From: Tragulus kanchil
Taxonomy: Eukaryota > Chordata > Mammalia > Artiodactyla > Tragulidae
Direction of reading: 5' to 3'
Length of the DNA stretch: 64,000 bases
NCBI GenBank assembly: GCA_022376925.1
Contig: JAIOJX010000028.1
Coordinates: forward strand, 66,987,001 to 67,051,000
Shown here: positions 25,430-38,266 of the stretch, in pieces
Numbering within the stretch: the first letter of the stretch is position 1
Layout: each line of letters begins with the position of its first letter
Position numbers and translations under genes: made by a program
Notes under the pieces: model-generated
Told to the model about the DNA's origin: nothing
Database searches by the model: none
Seen by the model: only the letters and a program-made list of their open reading frames with translations

Positions 25430-27452
25430 GGAAGAGAAGGAGGATGCACTAAGACCAAGAGGTGTTCTGTTTAGAATTGACTGACACAAAATTGACTGAA
25501 TTATATGTTTATCCTCAAAGATAGAAAAAGAAAATAAAAGCAGTATCACAGGCAAAAGTAGAACATTTACAGAAGCAAAATTGTTCTTAGATATTGGGCA
25601 TTTAAGTCAGGAGGAGGAAAAACAAATCTATTAAATATCAGTAATTGGAGGGAATGTGTGTGTGTGTGTGTGTGTGTGTGTGAGATTGGGTAGAATTCAT
25701 TTGAATTAGTCCCAAGGATGTGAAAGTAATGCTGAAACACTACTTTTGTAAGCATATTTGAAAAATAATGACATGTCCAGGTTGATATAAAAGTTGAGGA
25801 TTTCCTTTGAGACAGTTCTGGCAAGATTTGTGGCTGTGAGCTGTTCACCAGTCATATGAGTCATGTGTTTTGCCTAGGACTTGAAATTCCAAGAATGAGG
25901 AGGACAACAGGGTGCATCTTTGCATGTCAACATCTTTCTTAAACTGGTAATATCTCTTTAAAGTGCAATGGCTTTTACCCTAAATCATCTTGTTCGCATC
26001 TAAGTAAGAACGGCTCATTCTTGCTTCTTTGCAGACAGGACACAAACACAAAAGTTGTCATTGTCTCCCTCATCTACAAAGGTTCTGCTCTAAACACTCA
26101 GCCCCCAAAACATTTTTTTTCAAGATGCTCTCTCTTCTAGACAAGATGATGGTGAAGCATAACACAGCTCATCTCAGCATGCTAAAAGTACTTACTAAAA
26201 CTCACTCCTTATTCTCCCTGTAACCTTCACTGGTGCAACAATTTTCATGAGCCTAGCTTTTTTCAAGTATCCATGTAGTCACTGGTATTTTAGGAGGTAA
26301 GGAAGTTGTCTAGAAGCAGCTGTGGATTCAGCAAGATTAGTGGTTTCCCTATACAGAAATGTTTGCAACCTAGTAGGAAAGGAAGTAACAAAAACAAGAT
26401 TAGTGCCTATGTAATTTTACTTCAATTCTTAAAAAAGTACTGAGCAAAGTGAGAGCCTGGAAAGCAGGCCATCAAGGTTAGTATGAAACAGTAGGAAGAG
26501 AAGGAGGATGCACTAAGACCAAGAGGTGTTCTGTTTAGAATTGACTGACACAAAATTGACTGAATTATATGTTTATCCTCAAAGATAGAAAAAGAAAATA
26601 AAAGCAGTATCACAGGCAAAAGTAGAACATTTACAGAAGCAAAATTGTTCTTAGATATTGGGCATTTAAGTCAGGAGGAGGAAAAACAAATCTATTAAAT
26701 ATCAGTAATTGGAGGGAATGTGTGTGTGTGTGTGTGTGTGTGTGTGAGATTGGGTAGAATTCATTTGAATTAGTCCCAAGGATGTGAAAGTAATGCTGAA
26801 ACACTACTTTTGTAAGCATATTTGAAAAATAATGACATGTCCAGGTTGATATAAAAGTTGAGGATTTCCTTTGAGACAGTTCTGGCAAGATTTGTGGCTG
26901 TGAGCTGTTCACCAGTCATATGAGTCATGTGTTTTGCCTAGGACTTGAAATTCCAAGAATGAGGAGGACAACAGGGTGCATCTTTGCATGTCAACATCTT
27001 TCTTAAACTGGTAATATCTCTTTAAAGTGCAATGGCTTTTACCCTAAATCATCTTGTTCGCATCTAAGTAAGAACGGCTCATTCTTGCTTCTTTGCAGAC
27101 AGGACACAAACACAAAAGTTGTCATTGTCTCCCTCATCTACAAAGGTTCTGCTCTAAACACTCAGCCCCCAAAACATTTTTTTTCAAGATGCTCTCTCTT
27201 CTAGACAAGATGATGGTGAAGCATAACACAGCTCATCTCAGCATGCTAAAAGTACTTACTAAAACTCACTCCTTATTCTCCCTGTAACCTTCACTGGTGC
27301 AACAATTTTCATGAGCCTAGCTTTTTTCAAGTATCCATGTAGTCACTGGTATTTTAGGAGGTAAGGAAGTTGTCTAGAAGCAGCTGTGGATTCAGCAAGA
27401 TTAGTGGTTTCCCTATACAGAAATGTTTGCAACCTAGTAGGAAAGGAAGTAA
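25346..27452. repeat. Tandem duplicated block 8 (1.04 kb x2)
   Basis: Copy A 25346-26388 is repeated as copy B 26413-27452. The offset falls from 1067 to 1064 through homopolymer shortening ('aaaaaaaag' to 'aaaaaag', 'caaaagtg' to 'caaagtg'). The 24-base filler is 26389-26412. A TG microsatellite is copied at the same length. Confidence 0.94.
25655..25682. repeat. (TG)n microsatellite (copied at 26719-26746)
   Basis: A run of TG dinucleotides of about 28 bases. The second copy at +1064 has the same length. That is unexpected for two independent loci because TG tracts mutate quickly. Confidence 0.9.
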
Positions 27453-28041
27453 AGCAAGTATGTAGAAGCAATAAAACGCATTTATTCCAAAAAAAAAAAT
27501 GTAACGCTTGCCAAATGCCAGGCACAATAATGTTCCTTTTTTCACAAAAAGTATAGTCAACAGAAGAACATACTGGAAATAAACAGCATACATGGAAGTA
27601 TATACAAATGTAGTTAAGTGTTATAAGGGAGAATGTATGGATTGATTTGGGAATGTTTGAATGAAAATCAGGAGGGCTTTCACAGTGTAATGAAAAACAT
27701 AATAAGCAAAACAAAGACAAATGATTAAATGGAACTTGCGAAGGATGAGAAAATAAATGACCCAATGAAGTACAGATGAAGTCTGGGGACAGCAGGTGGA
27801 GCAAAAATTAAAGAGGACTTGGGAACCCTTCGGAGAACCTGAACATAAAGCAATTACTGGCTAGGGAAGTAGTCTGTTTTAAAATAACATTAGCAATAGG
27901 ACTAGCTCTTTTTCTCTATCATAGGGATTTACTCTTCCTAGGACAGGAGAATTTTGCAGGTGAGGAAGATGGAAAGACTCAGGGAAAGAAACTAAGGACA
28001 TGTACCAATTTGTCACATTGATCCCTCATTACCGTGGATTT
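27453..28041. other. Intergenic stretch
   Basis: No gene or named repeat was recognised. A 153-codon frame on the minus strand (27804-27343) has no recognisable motif and crosses a duplication border, so it is treated as chance. Confidence 0.5.
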
Positions 28042-28258
28042 TGTGTGTGTGCATGGGCCCAGTCATGTTTGACTCTTTGCAACCCTGTGGACTTAGTATA
28101 CCAGGCTCCTCTGTCCATGGAATTTTCCAGGCAAGAATACTGGAGTGGGCAGCCATTTCCTTCTCCAGGAGATCTTCCTGACCTGGGAATGGAACCTGCA
28201 TCTCTTTCAACTCCTGCAGTGGCAGGCAAGTTCTTTATGAGCTAAGTCACCAGGAAAG
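28042..28258 (-). mobile_element. Bov-tA SINE
   Basis: The plus strand reads 'cccagtcatgtttgactctt', then 'caggcaagaatactggagtg', then ends in 'gctaagtcaccaggaaagcg', the reverse complement of a Bov-tA tRNA head. Diverged but complete. Confidence 0.9.
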
Positions 28259-28468
28259 CGCTACCATGGATTTTACTTAACTGAATGCATGAGTGGAGAG
28301 AAAGTAGATGCATGCAAAGTATTCCTTTAACATCTAAGTTAACAAGAACAAAAATGAAAAGCATTTAACCTTATTAAATTTGGTCAATGCATAGTATTTT
28401 CCACTTCTTTTCTGAGCCCTAAAATACACTCTATATGTGGTATAGTTTATTAAATTAATAAAGCTAAA

Positions 28469-30619
28469 TATTTCTTAAATTTGAAGTGTTACTGAATAGC
28501 CTCTTGAATACATAGTAATAGAAAGTCTCTAGAATAATTCTGAAATATATGTTCTTTTCCTGACTTAACCTTACATGGGCATGTGAGACTTTTCTAGATC
28601 TAGTCGCCTAGTGCTTTTCAGTTTCCAGTCAGGAATGAAGGTAATAATAATGTCAATTTTAAAACTATCAAAAATACCACTTTATTAATAAAACTAATTT
28701 CTTTTCTTATTTATTTAGCATCTCCCATTTTGCCCACCCAAAGAGGATTTATATTTGTTTTAAGAAAAGTGATTTTAAAAATTAAAAAGCAAAGTATTGA
28801 AAAATAATGGCCTATATAATTGACTAGATCAGGGAAAATAATTTTTATTTGAATAAATCTATGGTCTAAAATGAGGGCTAGCTTGAATATCAAATTCTAG
28901 AGTTTTCTTTTTACTTTATAAATCACACAATCAGCTATCTAAAAATTACATGAAAGAAGCACAATATATAAATGCTTTCAAGTAATTCCTGCAGGAAGCA
29001 ACAAAGACATGTTAATGCTTTCATAGGAAATGCATCTAAATGAATTATGCTAGTTAATTATTTCCTACTTTCCTTACTTTACCCCTCACATAACTTACAA
29101 GAGAGTCAGAATCTATTTCTTTTATTAAATGAGCATTAACATGAGTGCTTAGTGGATTAGCACTTCTCTTCTTGCATCAGAATGAATTAGATATACATTT
29201 TAGTGTTGTTGGTGAAAATTATGACGAGACAAACACATAGCATAAATACATCCTTCCAAGTTTTCAAATTTTACCCTTTTTCTAAGCCTGGTACTGTCAA
29301 ACAAAGGGACAAATTTGAACCACTTTTGATAAAGTGATATAGTCTCCCTCTTCAGCGTCAAGACAGAACCAGGTAAAACAACACAGCCTATTACTACTTT
29401 CAAAACAGGCCTTAGAAAAAATTGGAATATATCAATGACTAATGTTGGATCTGTAGGGATTAATTTTTTCAAACCTAGTATATGGACTTCCACGTAGCAA
29501 GTCTCTAGCTCTGTAAGACTTTCAACCACTGTGATGCCATGAAAAATTTCTTAAATTTGAAGTGTTACTGAATAGCCTCTTGAATACATAGTAATAGAAA
29601 GTCTCTAGAATAATTCTGAAATATATGTTCTTTTCCTGACTTAACCTTACATGGGCATGTGAGACTTTTCTAGATCTAGTCGCCTAGTGCTTTTCAGTTT
29701 CCAGTCAGGAATGAAGGTAATAATAATGTCAATTTTAAAACTATCAAAAATACCACTTTATTAATAAAACTAATTTCTTTTCTTATTTATTTAGCATCTC
29801 CCATTTTGCCCACCCAAAGAGGATTTATATTTGTTTTTAAGAAAAGTGATTTTAAAAATTAAAAAGCAAAGTATTGAAAAATAATGGCCTATATAATTGA
29901 CTAGATCAGGGAAAATAATTTTTATTTGAATAAATCTATGGTCTAAAATGAGGGCTAGCTTGAATATCAAATTCTAGAGTTTTCTTTTTACTTTATAAAT
30001 CACACAATCAGCTATCTAAAAATTACATGAAAGAAGCACAATATATAAATGCTTTCAAGTAATTCCTGCAGGAAGCAACAAAGACATGTTAATGCTTTCA
30101 TAGGAAATGCATCTAAATGAATTATGCTAGTTAATTATTTCCTACTTTCCTTACTTTACCCCTCACATAACTTACAAGAGAGTCAGAATCTATTTCTTTT
30201 ATTAAATGAGCATTAACATGAGTGCTTAGTGGATTAGCACTTCTCTTCTTGCATCAGAATGAATTAGATATACATTTTAGTGTTGTTGGTGAAAATTATG
30301 ACGAGACAAACACATAGCATAAATACATCCTTCCAAGTTTTCAAATTTTACCCTTTTTCTAAGCCTGGTACTGTCAAACAAAGGGACAAATTTGAACCAC
30401 TTTTGATAAAGTGATATAGTCTCCCTCTTCAGCGTCAAGACAGAACCAGGTAAAACAACACAGCCTATTACTACTTTCAAAACAGGCCTTAGAAAAAATT
30501 GGAATATATCAATGACTAATGTTGGATCTGTAGGGATTAATTTTTTCAAACCTAGTATATGGACTTCCACGTAGCAAGTCTCTAGCTCTGTAAGACTTTC
30601 AACCACTGTGATGCCATGA
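28469..30619. repeat. Tandem duplicated block 9 (1.07 kb x2)
   Basis: Copy A 28469-29542 is repeated as copy B 29545-30619 at offset 1076-1077. The single shift comes from 'ttgttttaag' against 'ttgtttttaag'. A 109-codon minus-strand frame ending the block (29529-29200 and 30606-30277) is copied. It has no recognisable protein family. Confidence 0.94.
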
Positions 30620-30699
30620 TTTTAATAAATTCTATGAATTTAGCCAAACTTCCTCTAATAGTACCAACAATAAAAATAACAACAACAAATGCTTATGTC

Positions 30700-30870
30700 A
30701 CTTACTACAGGCAATTTAATCTTCACATCAACCCAATAAGCTGGGCTCTATTATTATCCCATTGTACAGATAAATAAACAAAGAGACAAATGTCTGTGAC
30801 AAATTTGCCCAAGTTCAAATGGCTAGTTAGTGTGGAACTGGCATTTAGATCAAATAGCATGACTCTCAAG
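30700..30870 (+). mobile_element. MIR (copied at 31840-32010)
   Basis: The order 'tttaatcttcacatcaaccc', 'ctctattattatcccattgt', 'acagataaataaacaaagag' and 'tgcccaagttcaaatggcta' follows the MIR core consensus (count-of-cells style 'tttacagatgaggaaactga ... cccaaggtcacacagcta'). A mammalian-wide old SINE. Confidence 0.8.
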
Positions 30871-30971
30871 AATTCTTACTCATAATAATAACATTATAGT
30901 CCCTTCAGCCTCTCTGCTGTATCAAATTTTAACACCAATTTATATGAATTTTAGACATATAATAAATGTAT

Positions 30972-31432
30972 TGGGGTGACTGGTTTCCATCCCCCTCAAA
31001 AATAGTTATGGCCACATCTCAATCTCCTAAACCTATAGATGTTATTTACTTAGAGAAAAGGTCTTTGCAGATGTCATCAAACTAAAGATCATGCAATGAG
31101 GATCATTACCCTGGTTTACCCCAATGAGGCCTGAATCCAATGGCAAGCATCCTTGAAAGAGACAGATGCACAGAGGAAAAGACACACAGAGGAGAAAGCA
31201 ATGTAAAGATGGAGACAGATTGGAGTGCTGTGGGCACAAGTCAAGAGAGCCAAGGAATTGTGTCACCACCAGAAATTGGAAGAGGTAATGAATGGATTCT
31301 CTTGTAGAGCCCCCAGAGGAAGTACAGCCCTGCCAGATTTCCAATGACTCTAGAATGTAGAGAATACATTTCTGTTGCTTCAAGCCACGAAGGTTGTGGT
31401 TAATTTGTTATAGCAGCCTCCAGAAATGAATA
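30972..31432 (+). mobile_element. MaLR-type LTR (MLT1/MST-like) (copied at 32112-32572)
   Basis: The motifs 'aggtctttgcagatgtcatc', 'tgaatccaatggcaagcatc', 'cagaggaaaagacacacaga' and 'acatttctgttgcttcaagc' are in the order of the ERVL-MaLR LTR family. It is non-coding and old. The second copy at +1140 belongs to duplicated block 10. Confidence 0.75.
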
Positions 31433-32578
31433 TGGTAAAGAATAAGTTGGTTTTGGAGGACTACACTGGAAGCACATTTTGAGAAACTGTAAGGGATAAT
31501 GTGCTGGAGCCAGCCCAGACAGGCTGGCAAGAATTGATTTTTGAGTACTGAAGAATATTGCAAACCGGTTGTTAAATGTCTACCAATCAAAATTTTGTAA
31601 AACAGCCTATTACTACTTTCAAAACAGGCCTTAGAAAATTGGAATATATCAATGACTAATGTTGGATCTGTAGGGATTAATTTCTTCAAACCTAGTATAT
31701 GGACTTCCACGTAGCAAGTCTCTAGCTCTGTAAGACTTTCAACCACTGTGATGCCATGATTTTAATAAATTCTATGAATTTAGCCAAACTTCCTCTAATA
31801 GTACCAACAATAAAAATAACAACAACAAATGCTTATGTCACTTACTACAGGCAATTTAATCTTCACATCAACCCAATAAGCTGGGCTCTATTATTATCCC
31901 ATTGTACAGATAAATAAACAAAGAGACAAATGTCTGTGACAAATTTGCCCAAGTTCAAATGGCTAGTTAGTGTGGAACTGGCATTTAGATCAAATAGCAT
32001 GACTCTCAAGAATTCTTACTCATAATAATAACATTATAGTCCCTTCAGCCTCTCTGCTGTATCAAATTTTAACACCAATTTATATGAATTTTAGACATAT
32101 AATAAATGTATTGGGGTGACTGGTTTCCATCCCCCTCAAAAATAGTTATGGCCACATCTCAATCTCCTAAACCTATAGATGTTATTTACTTAGAGAAAAG
32201 GTCTTTGCAGATGTCATCAAACTAAAGATCATGCAATGAGGATCATTACCCTGGTTTACCCCAATGAGGCCTGAATCCAATGGCAAGCATCCTTGAAAGA
32301 GACAGATGCACAGAGGAAAAGACACACAGAGGAGAAAGCAATGTAAAGATGGAGACAGATTGGAGTGCTGTGGGCACAAGTCAAGAGAGCCAAGGAATTG
32401 TGTCACCACCAGAAATTGGAAGAGGTAATGAATGGATTCTCTTGTAGAGCCCCCAGAGGAAGTACAGCCCTGCCAGATTTCCAATGACTCTAGAATGTAG
32501 AGAATACATTTCTGTTGCTTCAAGCCACGAAGGTTGTGGTTAATTTGTTATAGCAGCCTCCAGAAATGAATATGGTAA

Positions 32579-34856
32579 AGAATAAGTTGGTTTTGGAGGA
32601 CTACACTGGAAGCACATTTTGAGAAACTGTAAGGGATAATGTGCTGGAGCCAGCCCAGACAGGCTGGCAAGAATTGATTTTTGAGTACTGAAGAATATTG
32701 CAAACCGGTTGTTAAATGTCTACCAATCAGGGGTCCTCTCACCCCCCAAAATTACTTTGCCATTTCACCACTATCTCTACTTTAAACAGTCTTGGGAGCT
32801 AAGGTGGTTCACTCCTAGCCCAGGTCTCCCAGCTGTTCAGCTCTCACTCACTGCAGCCAGTAGTAGCCTCTGGATTCTAACCACAGGACATGTCTAACTC
32901 TCATTAGGAAAGGCACCTTGTGTCCTATCGTAGTTTAATTATTATTGGTTATATGTAATAGGTACAGAAGAGGTGTGGATAAAGCAAGGTAGGAATATAA
33001 AAGAGCTGCTAAAACGAGGGAAGGGATTCTTACAATAATATTGATAGACTTATTCTAAAAGCTAGTTAAGCTGGGCATATTCAACACGTACTCCCTCTCA
33101 TTTCTCTCCACTCAGCTCATACACATACTTCTATTCTAACATCAATTATGTTTTTATAGAATAATTACAGAGATCAGATATTCTCAAGATGAAAGACATT
33201 TTAAGTCAAAATGGGGGTTACGGTGACAGCACAAAAGCTATAAACGTGACTACTGCCTGAATGTCTGTTCATTTACCCTATGGTTTCTCTTTCCAAATCA
33301 AAACTTTTACCTAAATCCCAGCTATAGAAAACCTTCCATTACAAATTGAATTGTGCTCTCCCAAAATTCATGTGTTGAAGTTCTAACCTCTATTATCTCA
33401 GAACCTTCCCTTATTTGGCAGCCAGCATCTTTACAAAAGTAATCAAGAACTACGGGGTCAGTAGAGGGGGGTCTGACCCAGTAGGATTGCTGTCCTTAGA
33501 AGAAGGGGAAATTTGGATGCAAACAGTATGAAGGGAGAAGATGTGATGACACAAGGAGGAGAGGGTCATCTACAAGTCAGAGAAAGAGGCCTGGAGCAGA
33601 TTCTCTCTTCATTGCCCTTAGCAGGAACCAAACCGCCAACACTGCCTGTTTACCATCTGGCTTTTTACCACCCACACCAGGTTGCTGAAGGCACTAGAGG
33701 CAGGTGCACAGAACCCGTTCAGTATAGAATAAGTTGGTTTTGGAGGACTACACTGGAAGCACTTTTAAATGTGGGCTGGAGCCAGCCCAGACAGGCTGGC
33801 AAGAATTGATTTTGAGTACTGAAGAATATTGCAAACCGGTTGTTAAATGTCTACCAATCAGGGGTCCTCTCACCCCAAAATTACTTTGCCATTTCACCAC
33901 TATCTCTACTTTAAACAGTCTTGGGAGCTAAGGTGGTTCACTCCTAGCCCAGGTCTCCCAGCTGTTCAGCTCTCACTCACTGCAGCCAGTAGTAGCCTCT
34001 GGATTCTAACCACAGGACATGTCTAACTCTCATTAGGAAAGGCACCTTGTGTCCTATCGTAGTTTAATTATTATTGGTTATATGTAATAGGTACAGAAGA
34101 GGTGTGGATAAAGCAAGGTAGGAATATAAAAGAGCTGCTAAAACGAGGGAAGGGATTCTTACAATAATATTGATAGACTTATTCTAAAAGCTAGTTAAGC
34201 TGGGCATATTCAACACGTACTCCCTCTCATTTCTCTCCACTCAGCTCATACACATACTTCTATTCTAACATCAATTATGTTTTTATAGAATAATTACAGA
34301 GATCAGATATTCTCAAGATGAAAGACATTTTAAGTCAAAATGGGGGTTACGGTGACAGCACAAAAGCTATAAACGTGACTACTGCCTGAATGTCTGTTCA
34401 TTTACCCTATGGTTTCTCTTTCCAAATCAAAACTTTTACCTAAATCCCAGCTATAGAAAACCTTCCATTACAAATTGAATTGTGCTCTCCCAAAATTCAT
34501 GTGTTGAAGTTCTAACCTCTATTATCTCAGAACCTTCCCTTATTTGGCAGCCAGCATCTTTACAAAAGTAATCAAGAACTACGGGGTCAGTAGAGGGGGG
34601 TCTGACCCAGTAGGATTGCTGTCCTTAGAAGAAGGGGAAATTTGGATGCAAACAGTATGAAGGGAGAAGATGTGATGACACAAGGAGGAGAGGGTCATCT
34701 ACAAGTCAGAGAAAGAGGCCTGGAGCAGATTCTCTCTTCATTGCCCTTAGCAGGAACCAAACCGCCAACACTGCCTGTTTACCATCTGGCTTTTTACCAC
34801 CCACACCAGGTTGCTGAAGGCACTAGAGGCAGGTGCACAGAACCCGTTCAGTATAG
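32579..34856. repeat. Tandem duplicated block 11 (1.13 kb x2)
   Basis: Copy A 32579-33727 is repeated as copy B 33726-34856. The offset falls from 1147 to 1129. Most of this is lost in the first 60 bases of B, where about 15 bases are missing (33765-33775 region). The remainder is lost at homopolymers ('caccccccaaaa' to 'caccccaaaa'). The copies meet at a shared 'ag'. Confidence 0.94.
33335..33700 (+). mobile_element. MaLR LTR (MLT1-like) (copied at 34464-34829)
   Basis: The run 'ttgtgctctcccaaaattca', 'tgtgttgaagttctaacctc', 'gtccttagaagaaggggaaa' and 'gagaaagaggcctggagcag' matches the LTR order of MLT1 elements on the plus strand. Reading frames over it are LTR noise. The second copy lies at +1129. 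Confidence 0.8.
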
Positions 34857-36900
34857 TTCTTGGAGAGTTTCTTCTATTCCTTAAGCTCCCACTTGGCATT
34901 TTCCTTTAGCACTGGTTTGATGATTGTTCTAACTCAGAAGCAATTCACCAACAGAGGTTTGCAGGGTTATACTTGTTGGATACCAATGTCCACTACCTTC
35001 TCTGGTTTGAGGCATTCTCATGGGGAAGAATGCCCAATATTCATTATCAAAGGGATCTTCCTAACTAACCATTTGCCCTGGGTAACTGTTGATGGCACTG
35101 AGAGGGCCAGAAAGCTTCCGAGTGTGACTGTGTATTAGACTACATTTGGCTTCAGTGTCAGTAGAACCATCACCTTTTGTTCATTTCCCAGGGTAAGGGA
35201 GCAGTACATAGTGAGCTCAACAGGAGGCTTGTGATCGCCTCCAGTGGCCCTCCCCCACAGGCACTGTTGGTCTGTATTCTACACTTGGGCTGTGGGCATC
35301 ACCCACTCCTAAAAGAATGTATCCCTGAAGGTGCTGCTGGAGCGGGCAGAGGATCAGGATGTTAGGGGCCAGTGGGGAAGGTTTGAACTATTCAGGTTTT
35401 AAGGCTTTCCACAGGCTGATCAACACAGTGCTGAGTTATCAGTCTTGCTGTTCAGTTAGGGACCTGTATCAATGAAGTCAAACCACATTTGCTTCTGGGT
35501 TACTTTTACCAAACCACATAAAGCTGAATAGGACAACCTTTTGGTTTTCTGAGTTCAGTCTGTCTCGGATCTTTCCCTTGGCCTGTGACTTTCCATGGAA
35601 TTTGTATTTCCCCAGATCAGCAATGGATTACCCAACATCATAAATGTCTTGTCCCACACCTGGACTCAGCATGGTTCTAGGCATCCCATATCAGGTGCTG
35701 GGGGTGGACTGGAGTATCTTGGCTTTCACTGTTGTACCTCATCTATACATTTCCAGGGAGTCCCTGGACTATACATGACCAGGAGTCCCCCCTCACTGAG
35801 CCAGTCCTCCCTACAGGATAATGTTATTCAATCTGTAACAGAATGAGTACCTTGACTGCCCTCCCCCTCAGCACCATGCAGGTGCTGCTGGAGGGCAGGG
35901 TGTGTTTGGTGATGTTGTTCATTTACTCTGCCTCCTATTGGGTCAAAGAAATGCCATCACGCCCTGTATCCAACAGCCATGCTAACCAGACCTGGATACT
36001 TTCCCTGACCTTTTTTTGCTGGAACTTGGCAGCTGTATCAATAAGCTCAGAAGGAAAATATTTTATCATGAATGTTTCTTGAACTGGAAGCTGCCCCACT
36101 GGCTGGGGTCACTGTTGCTGTCTGTTTCTTTTCTTTTGTATTAGGGGTCAGGCAGGGTATAGTGTAGTTCTCCCTTTTCACTATTAGCACAACATCCTCC
36201 TCACTCTCCCCACATTCCCAGGGATTGAGACTCTTAGGGGCCTAATCAGGTTTTGTCAAAAGGAACGGCCTTAACTCATGGCAGTTTGTACCCTCCTAGC
36301 TTTGCAAAACACACACTAAGGTTTCCAACATTTTATCCTACTCTATCACCTTGTCTGCCACCTGGAAGCAAGCAGAGCAGTGGACACCCACACGTCCTTC
36401 TCTAACCTCAAATCTTTCAACTTTCTACCTTGAGCTTCGGTTAGAAGCTGGCATCTGTTAGACGCTGGCTGGGCATCAGTATTCAGGAACCTGTCCATAG
36501 TAGAGGCCAGCCCAATGTGGCAGCCATGTTTCTTTTCTCTGCTTCAGTGTACTCTATGCAGTTCCTCAAACAAGCACATGAGACCAGCTGGTGCTTTCAA
36601 GGGCATCCGTGTATTCATGCAGTAGTCCACAAGCATCCAACTACAGACCACTCCTACATTCCCATATGGAGGTCAATGGCCAGTCTAGAATTTTCCCCAA
36701 AGATGCTCTTTCCCAGCACTCATTTCTTGGGTCTCCTGGCTAGTTTTCCAACTGTTGGGAGGGAGTCTCCCCCAGGTGGAACCTGAAACTTTCCCCCTCT
36801 GTGGAGGGCAGGGAGAGACCAAAGAAATAGACAGGATACTCTCAGTTTGTAGGTGGGAGGTTTAAAGAGCAAACAAACTTATGACCTGTCTTGAGAAGCT
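34857..36900 (-). mobile_element. Decayed endogenous-retrovirus-like internal region
   Basis: On the minus strand, the translation of about 36080-35880 resembles the capsid part of class I endogenous-retrovirus gag proteins: an 'ELIDTAAKF' start, then 'VWLAWLLDTGRDGISL'. It is followed by in-frame stops and shifts. The rest, read in the same orientation, keeps only scattered open pieces with many stop codons. No flanking LTR in the same orientation is seen, and the MLT1-like LTR to the left is on the other strand. The region is not coding today. The plus-strand frames here are shadows. The family is not determined. Confidence 0.45.
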
Positions 36901-38010
36901 GTGAGAGGAGTGGTTTTCTGCACCCACCTGCCAGAATCTTAAGTTTCTGAAGAGGCCTCAACTGGGTTCAATCAGACCTACCGTCCTAATGGTCTCCACA
37001 GCACTTTGGTCTCTCAAGGCTGCATTTTTGAAAATGGCTCCCACTGGGAACAGTGGAGAGTGTATATTTTAAGCACAGCAGAGGGGGTGAGGAACCTTCA
37101 GTTGCTCAGATCCAGCTCTCAGATCAAACGAGGGTCACATTGTCTTGATTACCTCATCCAACAACATGTCACCGTGTATTACGGGAGGCCTGGTGTGCCG
37201 CAGTCCATGGGGTCACAGAGTTGGACATGTCTTAGCAGCTGAACAACAAACTGCGTGTATAATAAAAACATCTGTAGAAAGTACAGAGTTTTTGTTTATT
37301 TTTCCCCAATTTTAGAGTATTTGTGCTTAGTAAAGATTACCTGAAGCAATTTCTTTTCCAATTGCAGCTTTGTCAATGGCAGATTTGAGATATTCGTTCA
37401 TATCTACATGCCAAAATCTTTGAAATCTGATGGCTGAGTTTAAAATCACAGTTTTGACAGAAATGTAGTCCAGTTCATCTAGAAATCCATGTAGATATAT
37501 ATGTGCAATATGACAGAGAGTATTTATTTATATTCCAAACTTTGGATATAACCAAATAGAACAATAAAATCATAAAGTATGATAAGTTGCAAAAGGACTA
37601 CTTAACTTTTACCAAAACTCTCTAAACCCATATAAAGATAAATTCGAGAGACAATTTGATGCTTCAATCCAAAAAGTGTTGATTTTAGAGCACTTTTAAG
37701 AGCCATAACAAACACAGCATGAAACTTGTAGAAGAGTCTGCCTCAGCACATCCACTGCCAAAGTTATGTTTTCCTAATAATGGAAGACGGTGATTTAGAA
37801 AAAGAGTTATCTGCCAGTGTGTGTTTTATGCCAAAAATGTGGTTTGTTTTAGAACCATACACATTTTCAGACGTTTATTTTCCATATGAAAAATATAAAG
37901 TGAGTTCTCTTATCCAGTCATGATTTTTCATAAGGTATAAAAGATATATTACCTACTATAATAAGTTACTTAGAAGAGGGACATCTTTGGCATGTTTTTA
38001 ATAAAATCTT
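36901..38010. other. Intergenic stretch with a BovA fragment
   Basis: At 37196-37250, 'cagtccatggggtcacagag' and 'ttggacatgtcttagcagct' are BovA body in sense orientation. The rest shows no recognisable gene or element. Confidence 0.6.
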
Positions 38011-38266
38011 TTTTTTTTGGCCACTTATATTGATCTTTCATTTATTTATCTTTGTTCTTTGGCCTGTGCGGGAATCCCATTGCAGTGGCCTCTCCCGTTG
38101 CAGAGCACTGGTTCTGGGCACATGCACTCCAGAGTTCCGGATCCATAGTTGGACACACCAGTCCAGCCGCTCTGCCACACATGGCATCTTCCCAGGTCAA
38201 GGATCGAACCGGCACCCTTTGCACTGCAGGGCAGTGTCCTTACCCACTGGACCACCAGGGAAGCCC
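38011..38266 (-). mobile_element. Young tRNA-derived SINE, minus strand, with target-site duplication
   Basis: The plus strand ends in 'ccactggaccaccagggaag', the reverse of the SINE head, and starts with 'ttttttggccacttatattg', the reverse of its tail. 'ttaataaaatcttttt' occurs on both sides (near 37998 and 38268) and is the target-site duplication. Open frames on both strands are SINE read-through. Confidence 0.9.

Larger units (their letters stand above)
30459..32729. repeat. Tandem duplicated block 10 (1.13 kb x2)
   Basis: Copy A 30459-31589 is repeated as copy B 31600-32729 at offset 1142 falling to 1140 ('agaaaaaattgg' to 'agaaaattgg'). A short filler of about 10 bases joins them. The block carries a MIR and a MaLR LTR, each therefore seen twice. 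Its first part overlaps copy B of block 9, so that part occurs three times. Confidence 0.94.

Noticed and set aside
29200..31746. 109-112 codon minus-strand frame present three times (29529-29200, 30606-30277, 31746-31408)
   Set aside because: The repetition comes from overlapping duplicated blocks 9 and 10. The third copy is shifted out of frame by a two-base deletion. The sequence has no recognisable protein motif, signal or splice context.
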